This document shows positions 22,452-34,303 of a DNA stretch of 64,000 nucleotides, piece after piece (within the stretch, counting starts at the first letter, position 1; every line of letters starts with the position of its first letter). Below the pieces are notes generated by a model. That model saw nothing but the letters and a program-made list of their open reading frames with translations, ran no database searches and had not been told where the DNA came from. Origin of the DNA: Dipodascopsis uninucleata var. uninucleata (taxonomy: Eukaryota > Ascomycota > Lipomycetes > Lipomycetales > Lipomycetaceae); contig JAJLTO010000015.1 in assembly GCA_030568195.1 (NCBI GenBank), positions 62,001 to 126,000 of the forward strand, written 5' to 3'. Both the position numbers and the translations under genes were made by a program.

Positions 22452-23713
22452 ATCGTACTATTATCTTACAATGAGATCTTATTAACGGAATCAAATGTGG
22501 CGAATATTCATATAGAAATTACACGAGACTTCCAGAATCTCTTTCTAGTGACTCTTAAACACTGTACGAAAGAGTTCCTCGGGTTTTCCGTTCAAAGCTC
22601 CGTACTGGTTCTATAGTATAAATATTTGAGTAGTGATATTTACTTGAGAAGCTATGATGCAATAATAGAAGAGAGATCGGTTCGCGTACTTTAAATGTTC
22701 AATGATTTTCTATTGGAGTTTTCGTGCAGCTGTATATATTGCATGAGTGCGATGTTTACATTTTGATTTACTCAGTAGCATTAGTTGCCTAGGCAACCAT
22801 TAGTCAGGGTAACTACACTAGTACTGTACACAGCAGTATATATCTGGATCTTGATTCATAGGGCACATCGATTTTTTATTTTTTGTCTTAATGACGAGAG
22901 ATCTTGTCTCAAGGTACTTAAGAAACGATACATGGCAATTCAGCGGTCGGCGAGGTCTGAGAATTCAAAACTTGAGATAGATGTGATTATCCGTAGGGGC
23001 TCGAAATTCTGTAATATCTCAGCAGAGAATAGTTATAGTATCAAGGCACACTTGTTATATTGTTGACACCGTTTTTACTTAACATCTTTAGGAAGGTGCA
23101 TATACTTGAAAGTAAGTTGTAAATATATGTGGGTCGTCTAGAAAGAACTAAAACACTTAGGAAGTAAAAGTGATCGAACAATAGAGAGTGAAATGCACGT
23201 TTATTGTCGAAGATGACAGATGTCAAAATTATCATATGTTCCTGTTAAACTCTGAAAGATTTAGATCTGGAAGGACGTAGTTACAATTCTATTTAGTGTA
23301 CGATGCCCACACATATTTAGTACATACAGGCTTTGGTTGCCAAAGTATTTACTGCCCTGAATATGTTTATTTGATCTGGACAGTATAGGACTTTAGTATA
23401 ATTAGAAAACTCAATAAAAATACTATGCAAGTGCCTTCCGACAAGGTTGTTCCAGATAAATGACTGTAGAGACTGGTTGAGCTTTCGAATGTTACGAATG
23501 GCTAGTAAATGCTGTTCATTGTGTAAGTAAAATTGTGTCAGTGCGAGCTGCTACGTTTTCTTGTATGATTCAAGTGCAGTGGAAAAACCAAAAGTCACAA
23601 ACAGACCTCTCTAATCACTTATTCAAAAGCATATACATAACTGGACATTTACATTTGCTCCTAAACTGGTACTAAGATACACGCGTATGCGTCGATAGTC
23701 ATACAAAACAGAA
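22452..23713. promoter_or_regulatory. Divergent intergenic region CLASP / 207-aa gene
   Basis: About 1.26 kb. It contains a perfect 14-bp palindrome at 22784-22797 (see separate entry) and a partial palindrome CTTTGGTTGCCAAAG (23331-23345). The frame at 22785-23066 begins with TTG and carries no domain. Confidence 0.45.
22784..22797. promoter_or_regulatory. RFX/X-box-like palindrome
   Basis: GTTGCCTAGGCAAC is a perfect palindrome that fits the X-box consensus GTNRCC-N(0-3)-RGYAAC bound by RFX-family winged-helix factors (Crt1/Rfx1, Sak1). It lies about 330 bp upstream of the CLASP gene and 920 bp upstream of the 207-aa gene. Confidence 0.55.
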
Positions 23714-24414
23714 ATGAGCTCTCCATCACAGTTATCGTCGGATTCGTTGCGGCAACAGCGTTCCGTGCCAATTTCGAATGACGAGGACAAAAATTTTATG
23801 GATGGCGTAGCGGAGCAGACCAGGAAAGGCGGATTGCCACTAGAATTATCAGAAGTCGACGATATTTATCGCAACGTGAGCGACGACCAAGCAAATTTCG
23901 ATAGACTTAGTGAAATATCAAATACAGACGGTATAATAAGTGAAGGTGAACTCAGCGAGAGCAGCAGTAAACAAAGTGGTGGTCTACATACTGCCCTCAC
24001 TGAAAATGAGCTAAAGAAAAAACGACCAATAAGTATTGAGACTGAGTCTGATTTGGAAGAAGGAGTGTCTTCACTTCGCGCAACTACACCTACTGATCAG
24101 TCAGTCGGAGAATCTCAAGTTTCATCTGCTAGAGCAGCAGCAGCAGAATCAGCAAATAGATTCAAGACACTAAGGTCAGCCCCGGTTGCAGTTACTCAAG
24201 CTGATGCATCCCAGGATGGGCTAAATTCTTTGATAGATGAGCTGGAAAACACCATACAAGGCGCGTCCAAAGAAATAACTGGAAAAAGTATGTACTTTAT
24301 AAAATAGTGCTTTACACAATACGAGCGTTCAGAAAAGGCATATACTAACTTGCGATGACACTAGTGGACGGTTTGCTTAGCAAGTTGGACGATTTAGAAC
24401 GAAGATTACGATAA
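23714..24414 (+). CDS. Hypothetical protein, 207 aa, Ser/Glu-rich
   Basis: Exons 23714-24287 and 24365-24414 encode 207 residues. The intron (GTATGT donor, ACTAAC branch region, ACTAG acceptor) joins SKEITGK to MDGLLSKLDDLERRLR. I do not recognise the family. Residues 1 to about 150 are polar and acidic with many Ser and Glu and an alanine run (ARAAAAESANR). The last 45 residues (SLIDELENTIQGASKEITGK onward) have heptad-like leucines and could form a short coiled coil. There is no signal peptide or membrane segment. The clean branch site and the amphipathic C-terminus created only by splicing support a real gene. Possible roles, such as a small adaptor or kinetochore-type helix, would be guesswork. 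Confidence 0.6.
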
Positions 24415-24652
24415 TTATCGAGCAGGAAGACAAGAAGAGTTTAATATAATAGACGGGAAACGAGCAAGGGCTACATTAAATACTATTGATTTCAATGCAT
24501 ATTGACAGCTTACTATAATTTTATTACTGTGACTAATATATAATAAAAATCACATTTTATTATGAAGTAATCATTAACATTAACTTGTTAATAGCTGTTC
24601 TAATGTATGACAACAGAACTCATATATCAACAAGACGAAGTAATCGCATATC

Positions 24653-25919
24653 TTATAGCTCATCTTTTGGCTCAAAAGATGAGATTTCAGCTGCTTCGAT
24701 CTTTTTTAAGATATCTGACAGTACATTCTTCCGAATAGTGAACTGATCAGATTTCTCACGCACAATATGTCCCTTTTTGAGAATGTTAGATAGTCTGTTT
24801 ATCTCTTTCTTCAAGTAATCCTTCTTCAGAGAAGCTGTCTTCTCGATTACTTTAGCGTAGTACTTCGCAGTATCCGCCTGTGACTGGATAGACTTCACTT
24901 TAGAAATGAAGTCAACAACACCATCTTCTGTGATAGATGCGAGGTCGGCAATAACGTCATCGAAATCAGTAATGACACCAGCCGTAGAGTCAAGTAATCC
25001 CGACTCGGTTCTATGCGTGCCTGCATTCTCATTAATGAAAGAAATAAATTCATTAAGACTTCGTCCTAGATTATAATCAATAGGCTCTGTCTCATCCTTG
25101 GGAAAAAATTTTATCGTGGGATAACCTTGTACCTTATATTCACCAGCAGTGTTCTCAGCACCAGGTTGAGTAGTGTCCATCTTAGCGATTACAACATTCT
25201 TATCACCAGAGAAGACAGTAGCAAGCTGTTCATAAGTTGGTGCAAGATTCTTGCAGTGTCCACACCAACTAGCAGTAAAAGCTACTAGAACGTCTTTAGA
25301 CTTGTCTAGGACGATCTGAGGGAACGAAGCATCAGTAAGCATTACCACGTCAGAAGGAGCAGCCTTCTTTATTCCAGCCTTGACGCCGGTCTGCTTGGCG
25401 ACAAATTCCTGGAAAGCATCAATGCTTCGACCCTGCTCGTAAGGTACAGGTTCGCCACCCTTGCCGTCAAAGAACTTGATAGTGGGAAAACCTTTAATTC
25501 CATACTTTTTACCAATGCTTCTATGCTGGTCCGCATCAATCTTTGCTGTAATCCAATAATGTAAGCCTTGTTAACATATTTTACGAGATTTGATAGGAGT
25601 CAATTAAAACTTACCAATCTGGATTTTGTCCTTTTTAGATACGTAAGAGTCTGCTAATTCCTCATAAATAGGAGCAAGGTTCTTGCAGTGACCACACCAC
25701 GATGCGTAAAACTAGTCAATAGGTTAGTTACGCTATTCGCCAAACATCCCATATTGCACCAGATATTCATCTATACTCTCCTACCTCTACAAGTGATGGT
25801 CTTCCGCTGTTCACAACCAGTTGATCAAAGTTTTTCTCAGTAAGCTCTAAAACATTTCCTGCCGCTGACACAATGCTCGTCAAGAGAGCGATCGATAGTA
25901 TGCCGTTCAAAAGCTTCAT
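24653..25919 (-). CDS. Protein disulfide isomerase, two thioredoxin domains plus D domain (TigA/P5-like)
   Basis: Minus-strand exons 25785-25919, 25615-25711 and 24653-25545 encode 374 residues. The N-terminus is a signal peptide ([20 protein letters not shown]). Two thioredoxin domains follow, each with a CGHC active site: [14 protein letters not shown] near residue 47 (built across intron 1) and [14 protein letters not shown] near residue 170. After about residue 270 comes an all-helical D domain as in ERp29/ERp38-type proteins ([27 protein letters not shown]). The last residues are KDEL, an ER-retrieval signal. The enzyme forms and reshuffles disulfides in the ER lumen. Domain order matches Aspergillus TigA and related fungal ERp38 proteins. 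Intron 1 has a less usual GTAGGA donor. Confidence 0.95.
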
Positions 25920-26462
25920 TTCTGCGTCCAGATATTAAACACTGCCTTGCGTTCCAATTATATCCTTCTCTTGATCCGTAAGTTTTGAGACTATCAGTTA
26001 ACCACAATATGCTTAAATACCACTAATCTGAAACTTCTATTCGAACAGATTGTCTTGAGACTGAATACTAGTCTGGTCTGATTAATATTTGAATGTGCTA
26101 CCTAATATTTGATTTCGCGATTTCTAATACATACACATTAATAAGCTCCAAAGTGGCCACATAGCCAGTTTGAGCTTATCACGTGATTATATGAATAGGG
26201 TTTAACTTAGTGTACAAAGCGAATCCGAATATGATGCTGGAGCATAAATTATTTTAGAGAGCGAGAGGAATCTGAGAGACCAAAGAGTATGAATAAATCG
26301 AAAGGGATTTAGTTTATTACATAGATAGAGCTATGTGTGGCTCTAGATAATATATGCTAGTAACCGCAGTAATATTTATTAAGATTTGGGCAGAGTTTGT
26401 ATTTAGTCAAAACTCGAAAAACTGAGGAGACAGGACGATAAAGAAGTCGAATATAAACAAAG
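25920..26462. promoter_or_regulatory. Divergent promoter PDI / MTC6
   Basis: About 540 bp. It contains the paired ATCACGTGAT and AATAGGGTTTA sites (26178-26204). A short frame at 26354-26398 could be a 5' exon of MTC6 (see findings). Confidence 0.5.
26178..26204. promoter_or_regulatory. Palindromic E-box plus telobox module
   Basis: ATCACGTGAT (26178-26187) is followed six bases later by AATAGGGTTTA (26194-26204). The first is a Cbf1/bHLH-type site, the second resembles a Tbf1/Rap1-type telobox. The factors are inferred from known yeast sites. Confidence 0.5.
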
Positions 26463-28202
26463 ATGAAACTTGATTTCCCTACGCTGAATAACTCAGATGT
26501 GTATGCTATTAGGTCTCAGAGAGATCTTTCGTTAAATGTGTCGATAGATCAGTTTGTTCAGCCCGCGTTGAATCTTAATACCGTTCTGCTAAACCAGCTA
26601 AATTATACATGGGATACGTTATCTAACGTACCATATATCATAGCCTGCGGAGCTAATAGACTATCACTTGATCTATACTGGAATAGATACAAGCAAATAT
26701 TTCAGATATGTCCTTATACGAATGAAACTTTATATTCAGACTCGGATTCTGATGGAAGCTCTGAGTTAGCTATTTTCACTTATGAAAATGGTATTCACTC
26801 GTGCAATAATTCGCTAGGATTTACGAACTTTCTAAGTGAAATTATAGATGACCAGTGGATAGAACAAACAGACAACAACCTGGAAGCGAGTATTCTAATT
26901 ATCACAGTGAATTTAAAATATGCCATTACTGCTGATATTATCTCAACCACAGATCGCTGGATAGTAAGTAATAATGCTGCAAGGAACATTAATAGCAGTG
27001 CAGCAATGTTTACATCGATGAGCTCCTTAGAGTCATCAGCAGTTAGTGATCTCAACGCTTCAGATAGCATAATCTCAGTGTCCTTAGCTTCGATGATTGA
27101 TAGCACCTTGGGCCAGTTTACATATACTCCGTCAAAATTAAGGTCCGATAGAGAGAAATCGCGATATACTTGGAATGACACTGGAGCATCACCTAGTGGC
27201 TGGCCATTGCTACAGGGTATTCTATTTAACGATTTTTATCGTATCATATTTTCTTATGGTAACTTAGAGATATCCGAAAATGACTATAACTATACTGCCG
27301 ACGAGGGAATGATATTCAATTCATCTTATATTCCGTATTCGGGAGCAAGCGTTTCTTATTATAATACGTCATTTTCCCAAGATGAGCTCAGTGCGGACGC
27401 AATGCCTGTATGCAGTATAAACTCCGATGATAGAATTTATGATATCAGCTCTGATCAGATAGAGCGACCCTCTTGGCTATTGGCTTATGACTCATCTTTT
27501 AATCCATTTTCAGGAAGTTCGATGCAAAAATTCATGCAATGCGCGTTTAGTCCCATGATGAATGCAACGTATAGCAACAGCAGTCAAATAGTTGAATATA
27601 TAACATCTGGTTTGGCATATGGACGTTGGTCATGGATAAGAGGTCAGCCGATTGATATAACTGAAACATCATATACAGAGTCGCTCGAAAGTAGTACTGT
27701 TATTCTTAGATGTGCAAGTCTAAAAACTGATGGATGGGTAGTTGAGAACTGCTACAACAAATATAGAGTGGCGTGCAGAGTCAATAAGGAACCTTACACT
27801 TTTGAGATATCTAAGAGGGCCTATACGTATTATGATGCTATGAATGCGTGTGACGATAATAGCGTCTTCACTCTACCTAGAACTGCTCTTCAGAACACTG
27901 TTCTTCAAGAACTTAGACGCAACACAGTCGGGACAGATCCCATATGGATTGATATGAATTCTTTGGCTAAGCCTAACTGTTGGATGACTGGTGGGCCCGG
28001 TGCAAGCTGTACCTATGCTGGTGAAAGTTCAGATTCAATTGACGTTGTAGTTCCGACGGTGGCAGCGGTTATTGTTCTGGTATTGGTGACACTTACTCTC
28101 TTTTCCAAACTGAGAGATTATAGGCTTGTAAAGGCTCGAAGAAAGAGAAGGCGCGTTGTTAAGAAGTTTGGAGAAATGGAATATGATGGTGTTCCATCAT
28201 AA
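26463..28202 (+). CDS. MTC6: MTC6-like membrane glycoprotein
   Basis: A single open frame of 579 residues from the ATG at 26463. The start of the mature domain is typical of fungal maintenance-of-telomere-capping protein 6: DVYAIRSQRDLSLNVSIDQFVQPALNLN, then LSLDLYWNRYKQIFQICPY. It has more than ten Asn-X-Ser/Thr sites, a lectin-like C-terminal half with conserved Trp and Cys (RWSWIRGQP, DGWVVENC, YRVACRVNKEP), and one membrane span near residues 528-548 (VVVPTVAAVIVLVLVTLTLF) followed by a basic cytosolic tail. It is therefore a type I membrane protein, role unclear; the gene name comes from a yeast genetic screen. A signal peptide is expected but absent here, so a short upstream exon is likely. 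Confidence 0.85.
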   Translation: MKLDFPTLNNSDVYAIRSQRDLSLNVSIDQFVQPALNLNTVLLNQLNYTWDTLSNVPYIIACGANRLSLDLYWNRYKQIFQICPYTNETLYSDSDSDGSSELAIFTYENGIHSCNNSLGFTNFLSEIIDDQWIEQTDNNLEASILIITVNLKYAITADIISTTDRWIVSNNAARNINSSAAMFTSMSSLESSAVSDLNASDSIISVSLASMIDSTLGQFTYTPSKLRSDREKSRYTWNDTGASPSGWPLLQGILFNDFYRIIFSYGNLEISENDYNYTADEGMIFNSSYIPYSGASVSYYNTSFSQDELSADAMPVCSINSDDRIYDISSDQIERPSWLLAYDSSFNPFSGSSMQKFMQCAFSPMMNATYSNSSQIVEYITSGLAYGRWSWIRGQPIDITETSYTESLESSTVILRCASLKTDGWVVENCYNKYRVACRVNKEPYTFEISKRAYTYYDAMNACDDNSVFTLPRTALQNTVLQELRRNTVGTDPIWIDMNSLAKPNCWMTGGPGASCTYAGESSDSIDVVVPTVAAVIVLVLVTLTLFSKLRDYRLVKARRKRRRVVKKFGEMEYDGVPS

Positions 28203-30571
28203 TCGCTATTGGTTAGAGAAAAGTTTTCTTATTTTGAAGGTACCAGGAAGTCAGCAGGTATCGAGGTGATACATGCCATTCAGTCATGTCTAGATTTTAA
28301 TGCCGAAGCTGATTATACTTATAAGCGGTTGAATAGGTGTATATAATTTTTCACATAACAGCCAAACTTCCCGAATAGACAAATGTTGACTGGATTTTAG
28401 ATTTGGAGAGACGGCGGTTTCTCATAACGGCTAACCATGAATCCAAATACTTAATCTTATTCTATAGCCGCACTCTCAAAGGATAGATACCTTGACTTTC
28501 TTAATTTACACTCACACCGTCGAGACTCTAATCATAAACGTATGTTAAATAGCGACACCTCAGAAATTTAGAATTAAGATTTGTAATACGTCAACACAGT
28601 AAACTAAATATTAAGTTTAATTTCAGAGAGACAAGTTTCCTGAGTCAGGGCTGTGAGGAGATTGAGCCAGAGAGTGCCATATTGCTGATTCCCGAGAATC
28701 TACTGTTCCTACGAATGACCACGATGTATATCATCTATGGAAATCAAAGATAAGAATACTACTGCTCTTATTGAGAGAATGTTTTAACTAGGAACAGGCA
28801 GACAATTAGGCTAGTTTAATAAAGGAAACTGCGATAGGAATGCTGTTTCTGTTGAACTTAACCTTCGCTTTTGTCATAGATAGTAACCGATTAATTTGAT
28901 CAAACCTTTCATTGAACAAGGATGTAAGCATTATATTTATTGAAATAAAATACATTAACAGAATAGCATTATTTAGGCTAATGGAGGATGCCATATAACA
29001 TAATTAATAATCTATTTCTGAGAGACACAAAACAACTGTCACAATACAAATAATGCATTACACTGGCCAGGGCAAGAATATTTTTGAAACATGTGTGGAA
29101 GTTTCAAGAAATACAATAGTTAACCATGATTAGTCTGAGCTCGAGCGGGAGAGCATCGACGTCTACGGCTTCTTGTTATCGCATTTCAAACTTTATGTCT
29201 GTATCGTCGTCTGACTTTGCCCAATATCGATGAAATGGATGATCTCAGATGAGTCTTATAGTAGAGTGATCACTTATTAATTTAAAATACCATGAAGTTC
29301 GGATTCATGAAATACTATGTAGTACTATACAAGAAACCCCATAAATTTGGGATCAAGTCATACTCGATCCCGCAAGTGGTTACAAGTCCTTAAATATGTT
29401 TGTAATTAGTGCGAAAGCCCTTAATACCACTAACGTGCTCAACCTTCGAGTTCATCAATCTCGAGAGTAAGATTTTTTTATTTTAGTAGCAGCTTAAAGG
29501 CTTGAAACGCAGTACCACGAAGAGCTCCGAAGGGTAGATCTTGATCTTAGTAACAAAGGTGAAATCTGCAATGAGTGACTGTTCTCTCGAGCTAAAATTG
29601 TGTTTTAAATAATGTTATCGCTAATGTATGCCAATGATATCTTATTTTGCTGCTGAGTGAACAATCTGAGTAAGAATAAATATTTTGCTTGTCGGATTAG
29701 ATTCATTTATTCTGAGACTACCAGTCAGCCGTTAGATGCCAAACCTCAGTCTGCTATTCTCCAATTTCAATACATAGAGCTTTAAGACAACACTGAAAAA
29801 TTGGTAATAAATCAGTACTAAAATTCTGGTTTACATACTTAAGATATAGGAAAATCGCTATTCCTGGCCTTCTACCCAGTCCTCATTTCAAAATAGGATA
29901 TAAAGACAAATGACATATAATATATTGCCTTATACATTACAGCTGATATTTAACAGGACGTAGGTTCAACAAATTCATGATGTTTAAGATCACTTACACA
30001 GAAAGTGATTTCATTATTGTAAGTCTCGTCTCTAATATTCATCCCCCAAGAGTTTTAAACAATTATTCTTATGAGATCTTTTACAAATAATCCGAAGTCT
30101 CAGCATTGAAAACATAGATATGTTCAAAAGAATTTTTTTTAACAAATGGCAAAAACTATTAAATTGCGCTAAAGACTTCAATTCAAAACTAAAAAAATTG
30201 AAAAACAGAAATATACATCTAAAATACGCCTTGAACCATGATAAGCAAATATACGAAATATACAGTTAAGCGATAGTCAAAAATTAAAAGAAGAAATAAA
30301 CAGGAGGAGAATGTTACGATAGCATTCATTTGACAACTAGAAATGAGACTATTGTTAGATTTCTCTCAATAGGAAGAAGCATGAAACTAGCGCCGAACAA
30401 CCTATCATAATAAACTAAAACACGAACCAATACAATTTATATACGTGATATAAAACTGCGCCTTAGCACATATAATGATATAACTTTTTGTTATGTATGC
30501 TTTTTTCGTTCATCAAGTTTTTAGACATTTAAATTGAGTTTCGTTTATAATGTCTCTTAGTATCAATCATA
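28203..30571. other. Long intergenic region, MTC6 and GH16 3' ends
   Basis: About 2.4 kb between converging genes, longer than needed for two 3' UTRs. Frames are short; the longest, 62 codons at 28806-28994 (minus), has no known domain. I found no tRNA signals, terminal repeats or duplicated segments by eye. A non-coding RNA or a short multi-exon gene cannot be excluded. Confidence 0.45.
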
Positions 30572-32599
30572 TCACGTTTTACATCCATCCATAAGCTTAT
30601 TCTTTGGTCTGGTATAGCCAGCCATCTCCCAAGAAGTCATATTAGCATTATAATAAGCCTTTGTATGAGCAGAAATATAGTCGGTTGTCGGATATCCAGA
30701 AGGATCACAAGTGATAGATTCACTTCCCTCATACTGATATATTCTGACGTAGTCAACTCTCAAGTAGTTAGGAAATCGAACTGTCGGCCAGTCGATGTAT
30801 GTCCAGGACTGAGAAATACCTAGATTAAGAATAATAGACATAGGTTCTTCGGATATCTGACGAGCAGCAATATTCCCGTTAGGACCAATAGCTGGACCGT
30901 AAATTGCATAAGTGGGATCACCTACAAGCCATTGAATGTATCCATCTTCAGTTCCTGGACTATACTCAAAACCATATTTCTGATATGCTAGACCATCATA
31001 CCAATCATTGTTCAGTGTACTAATACCGGAAATAGCCTGCTGAAAAGGTCCACCGCAGTATGTGTTCATTTCAGTAATATTGTGGTTGTAGATCTCAAGG
31101 AACTCATAATTGGGCTGATACCAGATATCAAATGGCGCAACCTGAAGTGATTGTGATGCCAAACCAACACGATTAGTCTCATTGTAGTTACCGTTAGCAC
31201 CTTCAATAGCATCAATTTCAGGGGCTCCTCTTCCTACTCCTGGACTTGGATGGTCTTCTCCTGAGCAGGTGCAACTATTGAGACGTTGACCAGGAAGATA
31301 AGAAATACCATCAGTAGAAGATTGGTTTGGAGTAATTCCAACATCACAGTTATCATAACCATAGGGCCAAACGCCATCAGTCGTAGCTAAGTAACCAGGC
31401 CGGCCAAGATTACCCATAGTCCAAAGACCTGGCCAAAGACCAAGTTTATCACCAGGGCCAGGAAGTGAAGCAGAAATCTCAATTTTACCACCTTTAAAGC
31501 AAAGCTTATTCCAAGACTGAAGCATTCCAGATCTGTAATTCAAGTCATGGTTCCTGAAAGCATCCAAACGCAGAACTAAAGTGCCATTAGCAGTTGTTGC
31601 AGCGTCAGGATCATACCATTCCAAATCATCGGTAGCAGCATAATGAAGATCAACAGCCTCCCAAAATTGATCCTCTTCCGAATAAAATGAACGACCCTCT
31701 TGATTAAACTCATCCGAAAAAACAAGCTTCATTTTTCCATTCAGCCCTGTGCTCGTATAAGCATCCTTTGGAGTATCCGGATCAATAAGAGAGGTTCTGA
31801 TGGCTCCCAGAATACCAAATGTGTGCGTAGTCAGAACCTCTTCCACGTCAGGAGAGCTGTCATTATAGGCCTTTCCAGTGAAGGTCAATACTGGCAAAAC
31901 AACAAAAACCGCGAGTGCTCCGGCAACCATGACGAAGAGAGTAGTAAAACCAGAAATACCACGAGCGTCCAATCGCAATTTCTTATAATCTGAAGAATCA
32001 AGAATAGGATCTGGATTGTGCATGTAATCATCAGGCTCTTTTTCATCCATATGAATAGGAAAAGACGACACTGGGTATCCGCCGAAGGGCGAGAAATCAG
32101 GATCATTCTGAACTGCTCCACGGGCAGAAGTAGGATCACCTAGATTGTGAGGGTAGACAAAAGAGGACGCTCTAGATGAGTATTCAGAATATGGGCGACC
32201 AAGAACAGGTGAAAATTGACCCGATGGATATCTACCGTAATCCATCAATGATGAATTTCTTGAATGATTGGATGAAAGCTGAGAAATAGATGACGAAGAC
32301 GATGACGACGAAAAAACAGCATTACGAGCATTATGAACGTGCTCACCATGTAAAGATTGAAATGCACTTGTTTGAGTAGCAGCTACTTGATCTAAAGAAG
32401 ACTCAGTGCTGTCGGTGCTAGAAGAAGTAGTAGGCAAGGATGAGGAATTTTTCGTTTCATTAGCATCTCTAAATGGGATGTCTGAATGCAGTGAATAGTC
32501 CGACCTGACGGAACGCTGGTCAAAATCTAGGCCAGCCAAGTCTGGTCCAGCCAATGAGTCTGCTGAAGATGCAAAAGGATTAACTGTAGGCCGGTCCAT
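30572..32599 (-). CDS. Beta-1,6-glucan synthesis protein, KRE6/SKN1 family (GH16)
   Basis: Intronless minus-strand gene of 675 residues from the ATG at 32599 ([16 protein letters not shown]). An in-frame ATG 32 codons upstream (32695) looks less likely. Residues 1 to about 210 are Ser-rich and cytosolic, a single membrane anchor lies near residues 214-238 ([21 protein letters not shown]), and the lumenal part is a GH16-type SKN1 domain. It includes [42 protein letters not shown], and the catalytic-type motif [10 protein letters not shown] near residue 457, with further conserved Trp residues to the end ([22 protein letters not shown]). In yeast these type II Golgi/ER/plasma-membrane proteins are needed for cell-wall beta-1,6-glucan. 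The plus-strand frame inside is a shadow. The upstream region is pyrimidine-rich. Confidence 0.95.
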   Translation of the reverse strand: MDRPTVNPFASSADSLAGPDLAGLDFDQRSVRSDYSLHSDIPFRDANETKNSSSLPTTSSSTDSTESSLDQVAATQTSAFQSLHGEHVHNARNAVFSSSSSSSSISQLSSNHSRNSSLMDYGRYPSGQFSPVLGRPYSEYSSRASSFVYPHNLGDPTSARGAVQNDPDFSPFGGYPVSSFPIHMDEKEPDDYMHNPDPILDSSDYKKLRLDARGISGFTTLFVMVAGALAVFVVLPVLTFTGKAYNDSSPDVEEVLTTHTFGILGAIRTSLIDPDTPKDAYTSTGLNGKMKLVFSDEFNQEGRSFYSEEDQFWEAVDLHYAATDDLEWYDPDAATTANGTLVLRLDAFRNHDLNYRSGMLQSWNKLCFKGGKIEISASLPGPGDKLGLWPGLWTMGNLGRPGYLATTDGVWPYGYDNCDVGITPNQSSTDGISYLPGQRLNSCTCSGEDHPSPGVGRGAPEIDAIEGANGNYNETNRVGLASQSLQVAPFDIWYQPNYEFLEIYNHNITEMNTYCGGPFQQAISGISTLNNDWYDGLAYQKYGFEYSPGTEDGYIQWLVGDPTYAIYGPAIGPNGNIAARQISEEPMSIILNLGISQSWTYIDWPTVRFPNYLRVDYVRIYQYEGSESITCDPSGYPTTDYISAHTKAYYNANMTSWEMAGYTRPKNKLMDGCKT

Positions 32600-34303
32600 G
32601 CCGATAAAACAATATCTCTTAACTGTACTAAACGTAAATATAATTATATATGTATTGAAAGATTGCTGTATGCCTCTAAGTATGCATATATACACATATA
32701 TCTATATATGTATGAACGCGCAATTTGGCGACCAAAAATACCGTATAATAAGATGACAGAATCACGGTGCCGATTAAAAAAGCTTCTTGGTTCTATTTTT
32801 TAATATAAGTCGCTGTCCCTTTCTCTTTCTACCCTTCTCTTTCTTCCCTTTTCTTGCCCAACTGGAAGCAATTTGATTTGTCTATCGCTTTCTGACCGAA
32901 AAATCTGCACAAGCAAAGAGATGCCAAAGTAGATTTTAACTGAGAGAAAATATACAAATAATAGTCGAAAGAAAGAAAGAACTGAGAACGGTATGACGTC
33001 TTGACAATGTATATTTTCTTCGTTCCGTTCCTAGGCTTCTAAAGAAGAAAATAAAAATAGAAGAAATTTGAATTACAATACTTCCCTGGCCAGGCTGGCG
33101 TAGTGCACGTGCAGGCAAAAATAGCAACTCTCTAGATGCAAAATTAATTTATCTAATTTTGGTTCTTATCATACGACACGTTTTCTTATTTGGTTTAGTG
33201 TGTGAGTGGTTTTACCAGAGCCAAAATAGCATGTTAAGATTTTGTTCCTTACGCGTTCGACCTATTATACACATATAGCTGAAAAAGCCGCATTGGAATG
33301 CTCAATAATCACTAGATTTCCGCTTGCAAAAACTATTACTACGCAGTACCAAAGAAGCTTCCTCATTTTGGTAACTATTTCATTGTTCTATTATTAGCGC
33401 GCTTTGCAAAAAGCAGCGCCTCAACCAGTCGTGATTCTGCAAATGCATATATTAGAGCCATTTAAACCGCTATCGTCTTATTTTTTCCTCTTAGAAGTTC
33501 TGAGTATTTGATACGTGCAACTAGAAGGTGGAATGGTGTCTGCATGAGTGGAGCCGAAAGAAGGAGTAAAAGGAGGATTAAATTCGAAAGTAATATTCTC
33601 CCTCGTCGCCTCCAAGACCACGCAAATTTACTCTAATTTTAATACCAAAGAAGGGCTAGCACCGCTACTTATAAGGGGTTTCTATACAGCATACGCCTAT
33701 TATTTTTCAAAGACGGAGAGGGCGATTTATATGATACCTCTAAATTGTATAATACTACACCAGTTGCCCCTCTCAGGTTCTAATTGAACAATAAGTGAAA
33801 TGCAGGTGTCCAAGTTGCATAGCCTCAGAAAAGGAAATACAGTTATCGTAGTAAAACCTTTCTATGATAGCCGTATAGACTTAATCACTACGTAAAATAG
33901 GAGTAGTTGGATAACTAGATTATAGAATGGAACTAATATATATACGATACGTAGACTAGTTATAAATATATGCTCGTCTGGAAGGATTTGAAGCTCAATA
34001 TAGAAACAGCCAGAAAAATATTTCCCTTAGTAGTAAGGGCTCTGAGAAACATCAGCATCTGGAAGGTAAAAGACGCGACATATTTCACAGCCAGGGCGTA
34101 ATCTAAAAGTATCGACAACGAGTATCGCTAATAATGCCAGCTAATATCGCGTACTGCTATAATTTCAGACCTAAATGAACCAATCTCTGCTACAGACTTT
34201 ACAAAAAAAAATAAAAAATAAAAAATCAAGCATTTTTAATAATGCAGCCCGCCTCGCGTATTACTAGTTCCTAGCTGAAACCAGTCGAGCTGGAACTCAA
34301 ATA
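32600..34303. other. Long intergenic region upstream of GH16 gene
   Basis: About 1.7 kb. It holds an alternating TATATA stretch (32686-32713), a pyrimidine-rich tract (32815-32865) and GCACGTGC (33103-33110). A 79-codon frame at 33548-33787 starts without ATG and carries no domain. An A-rich run lies at 34201-34230. No gene seen. Confidence 0.45.

Noticed and set aside
26795-27181. 128-codon antisense frame inside MTC6
   Set aside because: It is opposite a well-supported conserved coding region and its protein has no domain; it is a frame shadow.
32686-32713. TATATA alternating stretch as a microsatellite or mobile-element trace
   Set aside because: Short and imperfect; common in AT-rich promoters.
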